Shown piece after piece: positions 37,751 to 46,643 of a stretch of DNA of 64,000 nt (positions are counted from its first letter, which is position 1; the number at the start of each line of letters is the position of its first letter). This DNA comes from Bacillus luti (GTDB taxonomy: Bacteria; Bacillota; Bacilli; Bacillales; Bacillaceae_G). The notes under the pieces were generated by a model. That model did no database searches. It was given only the letters and a program-made list of their open reading frames with translations, and was not told the origin of the DNA. The stretch is from assembly GCF_001884105.1 (NCBI RefSeq), contig NZ_MACI01000069.1, positions 186,001 through 250,000 of the forward strand, written 5' to 3'. The translations under genes and the position numbers were made by a program.

Positions 37751-38134
37751 TTGGACAGGATATTTTTAAAATTATTTTTTAAATCAATCCTATTTGTTTT
37801 CTTATGCGGTATTGTTGTTTTTTCTATATTTCAGATTATTTTTGTCTGGAGTGTTTCGACAGGATTAGGGAGAGATGATATAGTCGGATTTTCTGATAAT
37901 AAGTATGTAATTGGTCGTCCACCTGTTAGTTATAATTTATATAAAAAAGATAGCGGGGAAACTATATTAGATAATGTTATTGGTTATAAAAAAGGAAAAA
38001 CTAAAAGCTATATTCGGAATGAAATTGAATTTGTAGTGATAAATGAGACACAGGGTAGCTATGAATTGTATAAAATAGAAAAGGCTTCAGAAAAGGATAT
38101 AGAACGGCTGAAAGAAATGAAGAGATTAGAATAA
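37751..38134 (+). CDS. Hypothetical membrane-anchored protein
   Basis: This 127-residue protein has one N-terminal membrane helix (SILFVFLCGIVVFSIFQII) and a soluble C-terminal part of about 95 residues that ends in a charged helix (KASEKDIERLKEMKRLE). I do not recognise the family. GGGAGGGA at 37738-37744 fits a TTG start at 37751; ATG 37745 and GTG 37730 are in-frame alternatives. A tandem 11-bp repeat lies upstream, and the terminator at 38451-38499 is downstream beyond a structured repeat. Confidence 0.6.
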   Translation: MDRIFLKLFFKSILFVFLCGIVVFSIFQIIFVWSVSTGLGRDDIVGFSDNKYVIGRPPVSYNLYKKDSGETILDNVIGYKKGKTKSYIRNEIEFVVINETQGSYELYKIEKASEKDIERLKEMKRLE

Positions 38135-38249
38135 AAGAGACTATCTGAAAGGTAAAAATGTACACTTGTTATTGTTAAATCTAAAAAATGGTTTAGACTG
38201 ATAACTAGGTTTTATTTTATAAAAAGAATTATTATTAAAATAAAGCATT

Positions 38250-38365
38250 AGGGGTTCAGTCCCATGCCCTTAAGCTAATATTTTGAAGTGTGCTCAAAAC
38301 GAAAATTTTCTTCGTTTTGGGGAACTACCAATTTCTTAAGTTGATGGGCATGTGACGGTACCCCT
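38250..38365. repeat. Structured intergenic repeat, copy B
   Basis: AGGGGT (38250-38255) pairs with ACCCCT (38360-38365). Next inside, ATGCCC with TTAAG pairs with CTTAAG and GGGCAT (38335-38351). In the centre CAAAACGAA (38295-38303) pairs with TTCGTTTTG (38311-38319). The 3' end TGACGGTACCCC is identical to that of copy A at 36661-36789. The nested pairing suggests a folded RNA. Confidence 0.65.
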
Positions 38366-38450
38366 AGATGATAAAATAGAGTACTATTTTTATGTTGTAT
38401 GGTTTTTGGCTATGAATAGTGGAATAAATATTAAGTATTCAACAGTTCAA

Positions 38451-38499
38451 ATAAAACGAGTCATCTTTTTATTTTAGGAAGAAAGATGACTCGTTTTAT
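38451..38499 (+). terminator. Terminator upstream of the kinase-like gene
   Basis: Arms 38451-38468 and 38482-38499 form a perfect 18-bp stem (core ACGAGTCATC / GATGACTCGT) around 13 bases, ending in TTTTAT. Confidence 0.82.
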
Positions 38500-38571
38500 G
38501 CTAAAATTCGCTTAGTGTATATTTTCGTTAAAATGTGGGTGCCCCCCCCTTTTAGCAAAACCGGAGTGGAA

Positions 38572-39234
38572 ATGATGAGTATAAATAGTTTTGTGGGATT
38601 GATAAAGGACGAATTATTAAAAGAGGTAAGCATAAGAAGTGAGGATGCATTCGAGCCTGTAGTAGTTAAAGATATTCCTAGACTTTGGAAGTGTTTAGGG
38701 AAAGGTAACTATGCCGCAGTATTCATGCACAGAATGTACAAAGATTGGGTAGTGAAAGTTTACGCGCGAGAAGGAGAAGGAATTGAAAAAGAGTCAGAAG
38801 TATACCGAAGAATCGGAAATCATCCTTCTTATTCGAAGCTTATATATAAAGGAGAAAATTTCATAGTATTGAAACGTTTAAAAGAAATTACCTTATACGA
38901 TGCTATTCATAAGGGGATTAAAATTCCTAAGCAGGTGATCCTTGATATCAATGAAGCTTTAGAGTATGCAAGGGAACAAGGATTAACTCCTTGTGATGTT
39001 CACGGGAAAAATGTAATGATGGAAAAAGGAAAGGGATATGTAGTCGATGTATCTGATTTCTTAAAAACAAAAGAAGATAGTAAGTGGAGAGACCTAGAAA
39101 AGGCATATTTTACATTTTATGTGCCTTTCATTTATAAATTGCCTTTCCCTGTTAAAATACCGTATTTTATGTTAAATATTGTTAGACGTTCGTATAGAAA
39201 CTATAAGAAGCTAAAAAAGAAATTCGAATTGTAA
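38572..39234 (+). CDS. Protein-kinase-like (KDO/RIO-type) protein
   Basis: This 220-residue protein has a compact kinase fold. It shows a glycine-rich loop (LGKGNYAAVF), a Lys in WVVKVYA, a hinge (FIVLKRL), the catalytic loop CDVHGKNVMM (Asp and Asn of the HxDxxxxN type) and the metal-binding YVVDVSDF. The C-terminus is basic (RRSYRNYKKLKKK). Such proteins phosphorylate small molecules or proteins; the target is unknown. ATG at 38572 or 38575 follows GGAGTGGA. A C8 run lies 24-31 bases upstream of the start. Confidence 0.78.
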   Translation: MMSINSFVGLIKDELLKEVSIRSEDAFEPVVVKDIPRLWKCLGKGNYAAVFMHRMYKDWVVKVYAREGEGIEKESEVYRRIGNHPSYSKLIYKGENFIVLKRLKEITLYDAIHKGIKIPKQVILDINEALEYAREQGLTPCDVHGKNVMMEKGKGYVVDVSDFLKTKEDSKWRDLEKAYFTFYVPFIYKLPFPVKIPYFMLNIVRRSYRNYKKLKKKFEL

Positions 39235-39235
39235 A

Positions 39236-39275
39236 AGGACCGTACATTTTAGATATGTCTAATTTGTACGGTCCT
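39236..39275. terminator. Bidirectional terminator after the kinase-like gene
   Basis: AGGACCGTACA (39236-39246) pairs with TGTACGGTCCT (39265-39275), with an inner TTAGA/TCTAA stem. Confidence 0.82.
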
Positions 39276-39378
39276 AATTTTATAAGTTCATAAAGTACGT
39301 CCTTTTTGTTTTCCATAAACATTTCTTCTTTTATAAAACAAAAGCAATCTAACAAGAATATATATACAGCATTACAAA

Positions 39379-39636
39379 TCAATATTCTCCTGTTAAACCA
39401 CCTTTTTTAAATAGAAATACGACTGATAAAACGATAACAACAGCCTTCAAACTGCCCCAATATGGATAAATAGCATGATTTGTTAGATTAGCATGTTGAA
39501 AAATGTTCTCTAAACCAAAAATCCCAATAATGACTGCTAAAAGAAAAGCGGCTTTTCCTATAGTCGTATTACGATAGAGGGTAAATAAATATAGTGCAAA
39601 TATAAGTGGTACGATGATTTGTAGTAAAAGTGTCAC
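39379..39636 (-). CDS. Small membrane protein, 85 residues
   Basis: Three hydrophobic helices fill the sequence (LLQIIVPLIFALYLFTL, AAFLLAVIIGIFGLE, VVIVLSVVFLF), with a short basic end. AGGAGGAC before the GTG start at 39636 supports it as a gene. It may belong to a DUF3953-like family, but I am not certain. It diverges from the dehydrogenase-like gene at 39774. Confidence 0.6.
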   Translation of the reverse strand: MTLLLQIIVPLIFALYLFTLYRNTTIGKAAFLLAVIIGIFGLENIFQHANLTNHAIYPYWGSLKAVVIVLSVVFLFKKGGLTGEY

Positions 39637-39773
39637 AAGTAGTCCTCCTAGTTTATTTATAATTATATTATATACAAAATTGTAATAAAAAGGAATATCA
39701 GTTAATTGATACTAATAAGACTACTCTAATCATACTCTTCTATTAAAAAGAAGAAAAAGGGGTGGAAAGTTAA

Positions 39774-41204
39774 TTGACAAAAGTTAAGGTTCGTTTACAA
39801 CCCATCGTTCATAACATAAATTTACCTACTGTATTGAAAACAACTATTCTTCCAGGTGAATCGACCGAAAGACTATTTATCGCAACTCAATTAGGAGAGG
39901 TTTTTTACATAGGAGACGGAGTTATAAAAACATTTTTAAATATTCGTCCACGAATTATTAAATTAGGTACATTTGAAGAAGGTGTTGCTAGTAGTGGGTA
40001 TGATGAGCGAGGATTGCTAGGACTTGCGTTTCATCCTCAATTTCATCATAATGGTTTGTTTTATCTTCATTATTCAGTAGCTGGAACTCAAGGACCTGGT
40101 GCACTTTCTGAACAATTTAAACCGAATCCGTGTGACCCTAAAACGTTAAACTTAAAGTGGGCTAATAGAAATACGCAATATGATCATATTGATACAATTG
40201 AAGAATGGGTTTTACAATCAAATGCTCAACCTCAAAAACGAAGAACATTACTTAATATAAAACGCCCATTTTTTAATCATAACGGAGTAAATACGTTAAA
40301 CTTTTCTCCTGAAACGGGAAAACTTGTTTTTACAAATGGAGATGGTGGATCGGGATATGATCCATTTAATTTAAGCCAAGATGATTTAGAAATAGCAGGT
40401 AAAATAATTGAAATCGATGTAAGTAGAGATACATTCATAAATAATCCTCCAGTAGTTACGCGCTTTAATGAACTTCCTCTATCTACACAAGAAACACTTA
40501 CAGTAATTGCGAAAGGTGTTCGTAATATAACCGGTATTTCATTCCAAAGGTTTTATAATCAATATATTAAATATACAGGTCATGTCGGACAGGATATTGC
40601 AGAGTCTATTTTTTCATTTGTTCAATATAAACCGATACCGGTTACCGAACTTGTTCAAATGCATGTAATGAGGTTCCCTTCCAATCAAGATGGATTTATT
40701 AATTTTGGTTGGAGAGGATGGGAAGGAGAATTACCTACTTCTTTTATAAGGCACTGTTCTGAGAATCCTACTTTGGATGAGAGAACAATGGCTTATTATA
40801 ATGAAACAATAATATTATCCGCAAAGCGTATTCAGCCACTAATTAGTTATTTTCATAAAGACCCCAGACCAGATAAGTTTGGAGGAACTTCACTAACAGG
40901 CGTTCAGCCATATATGGGAACTGCAATCCCGAATTTAAATGGTAGTGTTGTATTTAGTGACCTTGCTAAGAAAGAAGATTCTCGGTCGCCAGTTAAAGGT
41001 GTTTTAGCATATACTAGAGCCGGTACAGACGTTAAACATACTGACTTTCATGTTATTGAAACTAATTATGATTTCGGTACGCAAGCAGCTTATTATATGA
41101 GTTTAGGAACAAATTTGGATCAAACTAGGTTATATTTAGGAGTTTACGGTTCTATGAAAGTAACTGATTTTAACAAAGGTACTATTTTTGAAATTGTTCC
41201 TTGA
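39774..41204 (+). CDS. Glucose/sorbosone-dehydrogenase-like (PQQ-type beta-propeller) protein
   Basis: This 476-residue protein is built from a six-blade propeller of the GSDH family. Family marks are RGLLGLAFHPQFHHNGLFYL, the catalytic-region His in FFNHNGVNTLNF followed by LVFTNGDGG, and GWRGWEGELPT. Members bind pyrroloquinoline quinone and oxidise sugars, or serve only as binding proteins. There is no signal peptide, which is unusual for this family. The TTG start at 39774 follows AAAGGGGTGG. The gene stands alone; its substrate and cofactor use are unproven. Confidence 0.78.
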   Translation: MTKVKVRLQPIVHNINLPTVLKTTILPGESTERLFIATQLGEVFYIGDGVIKTFLNIRPRIIKLGTFEEGVASSGYDERGLLGLAFHPQFHHNGLFYLHYSVAGTQGPGALSEQFKPNPCDPKTLNLKWANRNTQYDHIDTIEEWVLQSNAQPQKRRTLLNIKRPFFNHNGVNTLNFSPETGKLVFTNGDGGSGYDPFNLSQDDLEIAGKIIEIDVSRDTFINNPPVVTRFNELPLSTQETLTVIAKGVRNITGISFQRFYNQYIKYTGHVGQDIAESIFSFVQYKPIPVTELVQMHVMRFPSNQDGFINFGWRGWEGELPTSFIRHCSENPTLDERTMAYYNETIILSAKRIQPLISYFHKDPRPDKFGGTSLTGVQPYMGTAIPNLNGSVVFSDLAKKEDSRSPVKGVLAYTRAGTDVKHTDFHVIETNYDFGTQAAYYMSLGTNLDQTRLYLGVYGSMKVTDFNKGTIFEIVP

Positions 41205-41326
41205 TACGATATAAATTCTCAGATTCATTCTTTTTACAATTGTCTATTATATAGTGATTGTTTTCTAGAAGAAGGTAACAAATAAACAATAAGTGTATGA
41301 ATTAGATATCTTTAGGGGGTATTTCG

Positions 41327-41899
41327 ATGAATCGGTTTGTACGTTATTGGTGTCAACTTATGATAGAGAATGATGCGAACTGTGTTCACAAAAGAAAATT
41401 GTCCCTAACAAATAAGTTAGTCATTACAGCTTTAATGAGCGCTTTGGCCACCATGTTTCAAGCGGCGGGGAATTTAATTCCTGGTATAGGATTATTCATT
41501 AGTCCTTTTGCGACGTTACCAATTTTTTTTGCTATTTTCTACTCCATTCGTGAGGGAGTACTTTCTTATCTACTTACTATTCTCCTATTATTTATTATTG
41601 AGCCGAGTGAACTAATTGTATTTCCCTTTACTACAGGCTTATTAGGTATAACCTTAGGGCTTTCCTTTAAACAATTCAAGAGAAGAATTTGGGTGGTTTC
41701 CTTTTCTGCGATTTGTCTACTTATAGGAATTATGATTGTTCTAGATATTTTCCGTTTTCCCGTACTTGGTCCTACTATTCATACAACTATGGATATAAAC
41801 ATTATTTTATCTATATTTATACTGAGCTTTCTATACTGCTGGATCTATGCAGGGCTTTGTAGAATATTGTTGAATAGAGTATATAAAGTCTGGTTTTAA
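41327..41899 (+). CDS. Integral membrane protein, ECF transporter S-component-like
   Basis: This 190-residue protein has about six membrane helices beginning LVITALMSALATMFQAAGN, a pattern seen in substrate-binding (S) components of ECF vitamin transporters. The cytoplasmic N-terminus is 30 residues and basic. The ATG follows AGGGGG. No ECF ATPase genes are near; S-components often use a shared module elsewhere. The assignment rests on topology and the ALMSALATM-type start only. Confidence 0.5.
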   Translation: MNRFVRYWCQLMIENDANCVHKRKLSLTNKLVITALMSALATMFQAAGNLIPGIGLFISPFATLPIFFAIFYSIREGVLSYLLTILLLFIIEPSELIVFPFTTGLLGITLGLSFKQFKRRIWVVSFSAICLLIGIMIVLDIFRFPVLGPTIHTTMDINIILSIFILSFLYCWIYAGLCRILLNRVYKVWF

Positions 41900-41926
41900 C
41901 AATCGTATAGAATGGAGATTTAAAAC

Positions 41927-42490
41927 ATGTATAACGTTGAAATTAGGAGACCGAATGCGGATGATTTAGAGGAACTTCACTTGTTTTTCCGTATAGTTAT
42001 TACGAATACATATAAAAACGAAGGATTATCACAATTATTGGATGACATAGAAAATGAAATTAACATGAAAAAGCAATATTTGAAAAATGATTTTGATAGT
42101 AATGGAGAAAAACGTTATTTTTTATTAGCGATTGATACAAATAATGATAAAATCATTGGAACAATTGAAGTTGGTCGAGCAAGTACATTGATTAATAGTT
42201 GTACAGGCGGCGTATTTAAAGAGTTGTATGAAATAGGAACTGTATTTATACTTCCGGAGTATCAAAGAAAGGGTATAGGGAGTTTACTACTAAATACAAT
42301 GTTTCTTACATTACTTAGCAGAGGAATAACAGAATACTGTTTAGATAGTGGGTACAAAAATGCGCAAAGTATATGGACAAAGAAATTCGGAAAGCCTAGT
42401 TATATATTGAAAGATTATTGGGGAGATTCAAATGACCATATGATTTGGAAAAAAAGTTTACATGATACACCTATAATATTTGAATTATAA
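41927..42490 (+). CDS. GNAT-family N-acetyltransferase
   Basis: This 187-residue protein has the GNAT core: DNDKIIGTIEVGRAS (beta strands), YEIGTVFILPEYQRKGIGSLLLNTM with the acetyl-CoA-binding R/QxxGxG/A loop (QRKGIGS), and a C-terminal GYKNAQSIWTKKFGKPSYIL. The acceptor is unknown. The ATG follows GGAG and the gene lies 27 bases after the membrane protein gene, so they may be cotranscribed. Confidence 0.85.
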   Translation: MYNVEIRRPNADDLEELHLFFRIVITNTYKNEGLSQLLDDIENEINMKKQYLKNDFDSNGEKRYFLLAIDTNNDKIIGTIEVGRASTLINSCTGGVFKELYEIGTVFILPEYQRKGIGSLLLNTMFLTLLSRGITEYCLDSGYKNAQSIWTKKFGKPSYILKDYWGDSNDHMIWKKSLHDTPIIFEL

Positions 42491-42567
42491 AATGAAATAT
42501 GCCTCTGAACATAGATTTTCTTACGCATGTATGCTATTATTTATCTTTATAATAAAAGAGGACGTGA

Positions 42568-42948
42568 ATGAATTTGATTAAAATTAATATCCCTGAAGCT
42601 GATGTTTCAATTACTGAACGTAAACAAGTTATTAAAGGAGACGAGCCAATCATTACTCCAATTAGTGGATTTATCGATTTCCACTTGTTCCCTAGAGATA
42701 AAGGCGGCATTTTTATGTTTTACAATATTAATGACGAACTTCTTTTCGTAGGTAAAGCTCGTAAAATTAGACAACGTATTAAGAAACATTTCGAAGACAA
42801 TGTTTCACCAATTAAAAATCACCGTGATGAAGTATACCGCATTGATGCATGTATCGTAGAAGATCCAACAGAAAGAGAAATTTACGAAACATATATCATT
42901 AATGAATACAAAGCAAAATATAACGTTGATAAAGTATTCTATAAATAA
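42568..42948 (+). CDS. GIY-YIG nuclease-domain protein
   Basis: This 126-residue protein carries a GIY-YIG fold: GGIFMFYN (GIY-like strand), ELLFVGKARKIRQRIKKHF (YIG strand with VGK and the catalytic Arg helix), and Glu in EDPTEREIYETYIINEY. The isolated domain suggests a small nuclease or a structure-binding protein rather than a homing enzyme. ATG at 42568 has AGAGGA upstream. A terminator follows. Confidence 0.82.
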   Translation: MNLIKINIPEADVSITERKQVIKGDEPIITPISGFIDFHLFPRDKGGIFMFYNINDELLFVGKARKIRQRIKKHFEDNVSPIKNHRDEVYRIDACIVEDPTEREIYETYIINEYKAKYNVDKVFYK

Positions 42949-42953
42949 GTAAC

Positions 42954-42992
42954 AAAAAACAATCCTAGCACATATACTGGGATTGTTTTTTA
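42954..42992. terminator. Terminator between convergent GIY-YIG and small membrane protein genes
   Basis: AAAACAATCC pairs with GGGATTGTTTT around a short loop, with A-run before and T-run after, so it can work in both directions. Confidence 0.8.
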
Positions 42993-42999
42993 TTTAAAA

Positions 43000-43206
43000 T
43001 TAATCCTCATATTTTTCTCCTTTTTTCAAATGATTAGCAACAATAAAACAGCATACCCCTATACATATAAGTACAATTCCACTTGTTTTATGTTTTCCTT
43101 CAAAGAAAGGAATATCAGAAATAACATTTGTCATGCATAACCCTACAAACACAAGGATAGGTCCTACCCACAGTAATACATTGCCGAATTTCGTATGTTG
43201 CCACAT
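43000..43206 (-). CDS. Small membrane protein, 68 residues
   Basis: Two membrane helices (VLLWVGPILVFVGLCM and GIVLICIGVCCFIVA) flank a short loop, with a charged C-terminus (HLKKGEKYED). GAGGAGG before the ATG at 43206 decides the start; an in-frame ATG five residues upstream overlaps it. No family recognised. Confidence 0.6.
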   Translation of the reverse strand: MWQHTKFGNVLLWVGPILVFVGLCMTNVISDIPFFEGKHKTSGIVLICIGVCCFIVANHLKKGEKYED

Positions 43207-43338
43207 AGTAAGCCTCCTCACCTATTTTTACATATATATCCATAAAATAAAAGTAAATTCATAGAGAAATATAGTTTTTTTCATATCAAAAATTTAACCT
43301 TCATATATTGGTACAAGCAAACAAGAAAGGGGACCATC

Positions 43339-44118
43339 ATGAATTGGTTAGAAGCTTTTATATTAGGGATCATACAAGGTTTAACAGAGTTTTTACCGAT
43401 AAGTAGTACAGGTCATCTTTATTTAGGAAGGCATTTATTTCAATTAGATGAAGCAGGATTGTTTTTAGATACGATGCTGCATATTGGGACTTTACTTGCA
43501 GTGTTTATTTATTACAAAAAAGAATTTATATATTTAATTAAAAATCCATTTTCAAAACTAATGCTGCTACTTATTGTCGGGACGATACCCGCAGTTGTAA
43601 TCGGATTGTTATTTAAAGACTTCTTTGAAGATATTTCAAAAACAGGTATTACGATTGGTTGGGAGTTTTTAGTGACAGGATTCTTTCTCTATATGGCAGA
43701 TAAACAAAAGAATGGTCGTAAAAAAATGGACGATATTACATATAAAGATGCATTTATTATCGGTTCATTTCAAGCAGCGGCTATTTTCCCGGCTATTTCT
43801 CGTTCTGGAATGACAATCGTCGCTGCATTATGGAGGAAGTTAGATCGTGAAACTGCTGCTTACTTTTCTTTTTTATTATCAACTCCAGCTATTGCCGGAG
43901 CTATCATTTTGCAATTTGCAGATGTTTTTCAAGGGAAAGCAGAATCTATTTCAAGTACATCTTTAATTGTCGGAACGTTATCAGCTGCGTTTTTCGGTTA
44001 CATAGCCGTTTCATGGATGATTCAATACTTAAAAAATCATTCCTTAAAAGTATTTGCGTATTACGTATGGGGATTAGGTATTTTAATTTTAACGTTGCAA
44101 TTCACCCATGTGTTTTAA
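43339..44118 (+). CDS. uppP: Undecaprenyl-diphosphatase (UppP/BacA)
   Basis: This 259-residue membrane enzyme removes a phosphate from undecaprenyl diphosphate so the lipid carrier can be re-used in wall synthesis; it also gives bacitracin tolerance. Signatures are QGLTEFLPISSTGHLYL near the N-terminus and FQAAAIFPAISRSGMTIV in the middle. About eight membrane helices. The ATG follows AAAGGGG. The B. cereus group encodes several UppP paralogues. A terminator-like hairpin follows at 44138-44177. Confidence 0.93.
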   Translation: MNWLEAFILGIIQGLTEFLPISSTGHLYLGRHLFQLDEAGLFLDTMLHIGTLLAVFIYYKKEFIYLIKNPFSKLMLLLIVGTIPAVVIGLLFKDFFEDISKTGITIGWEFLVTGFFLYMADKQKNGRKKMDDITYKDAFIIGSFQAAAIFPAISRSGMTIVAALWRKLDRETAAYFSFLLSTPAIAGAIILQFADVFQGKAESISSTSLIVGTLSAAFFGYIAVSWMIQYLKNHSLKVFAYYVWGLGILILTLQFTHVF

Positions 44119-44137
44119 TGTAAGTAACTATTTGTTT

Positions 44138-44177
44138 AGATCCTGTTTCATTCAAACAAGGCAGGGTCTTTTTTCAT
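44138..44177 (+). terminator. Terminator of uppP
   Basis: AGATCCTG pairs with CAGGGTCT (one G-T pair) and runs into six T, 20 bases after the uppP stop. Confidence 0.65.
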
Positions 44178-44190
44178 TAAGGGGGAAAAT

Positions 44191-45513
44191 ATGTTTAATA
44201 AGGCTGTTGTTATTGGCGGAAGTTTGGCAGGAAAACTCGCAGCAAAAGCATTATCAACTACTTTTAAAGAAGTAATAATTATAGAAGCTGGCGAAAAATG
44301 GGATGGAAAAGCTTCGAGAAAAAGAGTTCCACAAAGTAATCACCCTCATGTGTTATTAAAAGGCGGAGAAAAAGCCATTGAAGAATTGTTTCCTAATATC
44401 ACCAATGAACTAATTGAAGCAGGGAGTATCGTAAATAACTTTACTCGTGATTTAAAATGGCATCAATTTGGTTTATGGAAACAGCCATTCATAGGAGAAG
44501 TACAAATGATTCAACAAAGTAGGCTTTTGCTGGAATGGCATATTCAAAAACGAATCGATCAAATTTTAAATATTACTATTAAATATGAAACATTGGTTGA
44601 GGGATTATTAGTAGATGTAAAGATTCACAAGGTATGTGGAGTAAAGGTTAAATGTTTAGAAACAGGCATGCAAGAAGAAATTCATGCAGATATTATAGTT
44701 GATGCAAGTGGATTTGGTTCGAAAAGTATAGAGTGGCTACGAGAATACGACATTGAAGTGCAAGAAGAGAAAGTTCGTATTGATTTATTTTACACAACGA
44801 AAATGTTTCAGCTTAAAGAAAATGAAACATTAAACTGCTGTAATATGCTAATGTCTCCAAGTTTCCCTGACAATCCGTATGGTGTTCTTATTCAAACAAT
44901 AGAGGATAATCGTTATTTTGTGACTTTCAGCGGATATGCGAATGAAAAAGCGCCACAAACAGATGAGGAATTTTATAATTTTGCTGAAAATCTATCAATC
45001 TCAAATGTGACTGATTTCCTAAACAAAGCGGAGGCAATTTCACATATCAAAACGTATAAAATTCCTTATCAAGTACGTAGGCGATTTGATTTAGTGAATA
45101 ATCTACCCGAAAGATTGTTAGTAGTTGGAGATGCACATTGTCGTTTTGATCCTGTTTTCGGGCAAGGTGTTTCAGTAGCTGCTATGGAGGCCCACCAATT
45201 GCAGTTACTTTTACAAAGGAGACAAAAGCTTAATAAAACATTTACACAGCAGTTTTATAAAGAGACCGCTCATATAATACAAACTCCATGGGAAATGACT
45301 ACAACAGAAATATCACGTCATCCTAAGCTAAAAAGAGAATTAACAATAAAGCAAAAATTTCAGCTATGGTATACAAAACAAATATATCAACTATCTGCAA
45401 CTGACTCTGACGTTTATATTCGATTAGTAAGAGTGATGAATTTAATTCGTAGTCCATTTCATTTATTTCATCCGAAAGTACTAATTGCTGTGTTACTGAA
45501 GCGAAAGAAATAG
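44191..45513 (+). CDS. FAD-dependent monooxygenase/epoxidase-like protein
   Basis: This 440-residue flavoprotein begins with the FAD fingerprint KAVVIGGSLAGKLAAKAL. A middle segment has DIIVDASGFGSKS, and the FAD-ribityl motif VVGDAHCRFDPVFGQGVSVAA is near residues 310-330. That order is typical of group A hydroxylases and geranylgeranyl-reductase-like enzymes. The C-terminal 70 residues are basic and may sit at the membrane. The ATG follows AAGGGGGAA. Its substrate is unknown. Confidence 0.82.
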   Translation: MFNKAVVIGGSLAGKLAAKALSTTFKEVIIIEAGEKWDGKASRKRVPQSNHPHVLLKGGEKAIEELFPNITNELIEAGSIVNNFTRDLKWHQFGLWKQPFIGEVQMIQQSRLLLEWHIQKRIDQILNITIKYETLVEGLLVDVKIHKVCGVKVKCLETGMQEEIHADIIVDASGFGSKSIEWLREYDIEVQEEKVRIDLFYTTKMFQLKENETLNCCNMLMSPSFPDNPYGVLIQTIEDNRYFVTFSGYANEKAPQTDEEFYNFAENLSISNVTDFLNKAEAISHIKTYKIPYQVRRRFDLVNNLPERLLVVGDAHCRFDPVFGQGVSVAAMEAHQLQLLLQRRQKLNKTFTQQFYKETAHIIQTPWEMTTTEISRHPKLKRELTIKQKFQLWYTKQIYQLSATDSDVYIRLVRVMNLIRSPFHLFHPKVLIAVLLKRKK

Positions 45514-45576
45514 CAGGAAATTAATTGATTTAAAAAGAATATATAACATTTAGTAGATATAGAAGGAGTAATCGAG

Positions 45577-46104
45577 ATGAAAATATACATAGAACAATTA
45601 AAGAAAAACGATGCTAAGGATTTATTTACGTTTGAACTTATGAATAAGTCTTTTTTTGAAACAATGGTACCAAATCGTGGGTCGCAATATTTTGATTTTG
45701 AATATTTCCAAAAACTACTAGACGATTTATTAATAGAACAGACGGATGGAGATTCTTATTTTTATTTAATTCGTAATGAAGAAAAAGAAATTGTAGGACG
45801 AATAAATTTAGTAGATATAGATACGGAAACTCGAAGCAGTTCGTTAGGTTATCGGGTCGGAGAAAAGTTTACTAAAAAAGGAGTTGCAACAGCAGCTGTA
45901 AAATTAGTTTTAGACGTAGCGCAAAATAATGAAATTAATGAAGTTCATGCTAAAACAACTACTAATAATCTCGCATCACAAATTGTACTAGAAAAAAGCG
46001 GATTTGATTCTTATCATAACGAAGCAGATACAACATCTGTAGAATTAAATGGAGAACATGTGAAGTTTGTACATTATAAATGGAGAAATACTTCGCGCTT
46101 ATAA
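45577..46104 (+). CDS. GNAT-family N-acetyltransferase (RimJ/RimL type)
   Basis: This 175-residue protein has the RimJ/RimL pattern: [39 protein letters not shown] (the last eight residues include the CoA loop), and [23 protein letters not shown]. These enzymes acetylate N-terminal or small amine substrates. The ATG follows GAAGGAG. It is followed by YfiT-like and second GNAT genes with small gaps, forming a probable three-gene operon. Confidence 0.85.
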   Translation: MKIYIEQLKKNDAKDLFTFELMNKSFFETMVPNRGSQYFDFEYFQKLLDDLLIEQTDGDSYFYLIRNEEKEIVGRINLVDIDTETRSSSLGYRVGEKFTKKGVATAAVKLVLDVAQNNEINEVHAKTTTNNLASQIVLEKSGFDSYHNEADTTSVELNGEHVKFVHYKWRNTSRL

Positions 46105-46120
46105 TAAGGGGGACTTATTC

Positions 46121-46642
46121 ATGAATGATTTACGTTATCCAATTGGCCAATTCACATACAAACGTCCTATAACGGAAGAAATGATTGATACATGGATTCA
46201 AGAAATTGAAAATTTACCTAATGAACTAACAAAGGCAATCAAAGATTTAGATCAGAAGCAGTTAGACACACCGTACCGCGTTGGCGGGTGGACGGTTCGT
46301 CAAGTAGTTCATCACGTTGTTGATAGCCATATGAATAGTTACATACGCTTTAAATTAGCACTAACAGAGAAGAATCCAACGATTAAGCCATATAAAGAAG
46401 AAAAGTGGGCAGAACTACCTGATTCTAAATTACCAGTAGATGTTTCACTAGTAATGTTAGATTCATTACATAAAAGATGGGTTAACCTTTTATATTCTTT
46501 AGAACTTGAAGATCTAGAAAAGACATTTAACCATCCAGAGACTGGTGAAACAAAACTCGCTGCTGCAATAGGACTATACGCATGGCATGGCCGACATCAT
46601 ACAGCTCATATTACCTCGTTAAGAAAGCGACTTAATTGGTAA
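46121..46642 (+). CDS. YfiT-type DinB-fold metal-dependent protein (bacillithiol-transferase-like)
   Basis: This 173-residue protein closely resembles B. subtilis YfiT, with the N-terminal YPIGQF and the metal-binding pair [18 protein letters not shown] and [14 protein letters not shown]. YfiT-type proteins bind nickel or zinc and are assigned to the bacillithiol S-transferase superfamily. I chose the ATG at 46121 because AAGGGGG precedes it; a longer frame overlaps the acetyltransferase gene. It lies between two GNAT genes in the same operon. Confidence 0.87.
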   Translation: MNDLRYPIGQFTYKRPITEEMIDTWIQEIENLPNELTKAIKDLDQKQLDTPYRVGGWTVRQVVHHVVDSHMNSYIRFKLALTEKNPTIKPYKEEKWAELPDSKLPVDVSLVMLDSLHKRWVNLLYSLELEDLEKTFNHPETGETKLAAAIGLYAWHGRHHTAHITSLRKRLNW

Positions 46643-46643
46643 C

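Noticed and set aside
39182-39382. 66-codon minus-strand frame overlapping the kinase-like gene end
   Set aside because: It runs through the bidirectional terminator at 39236-39275 and has no clear ribosome site.
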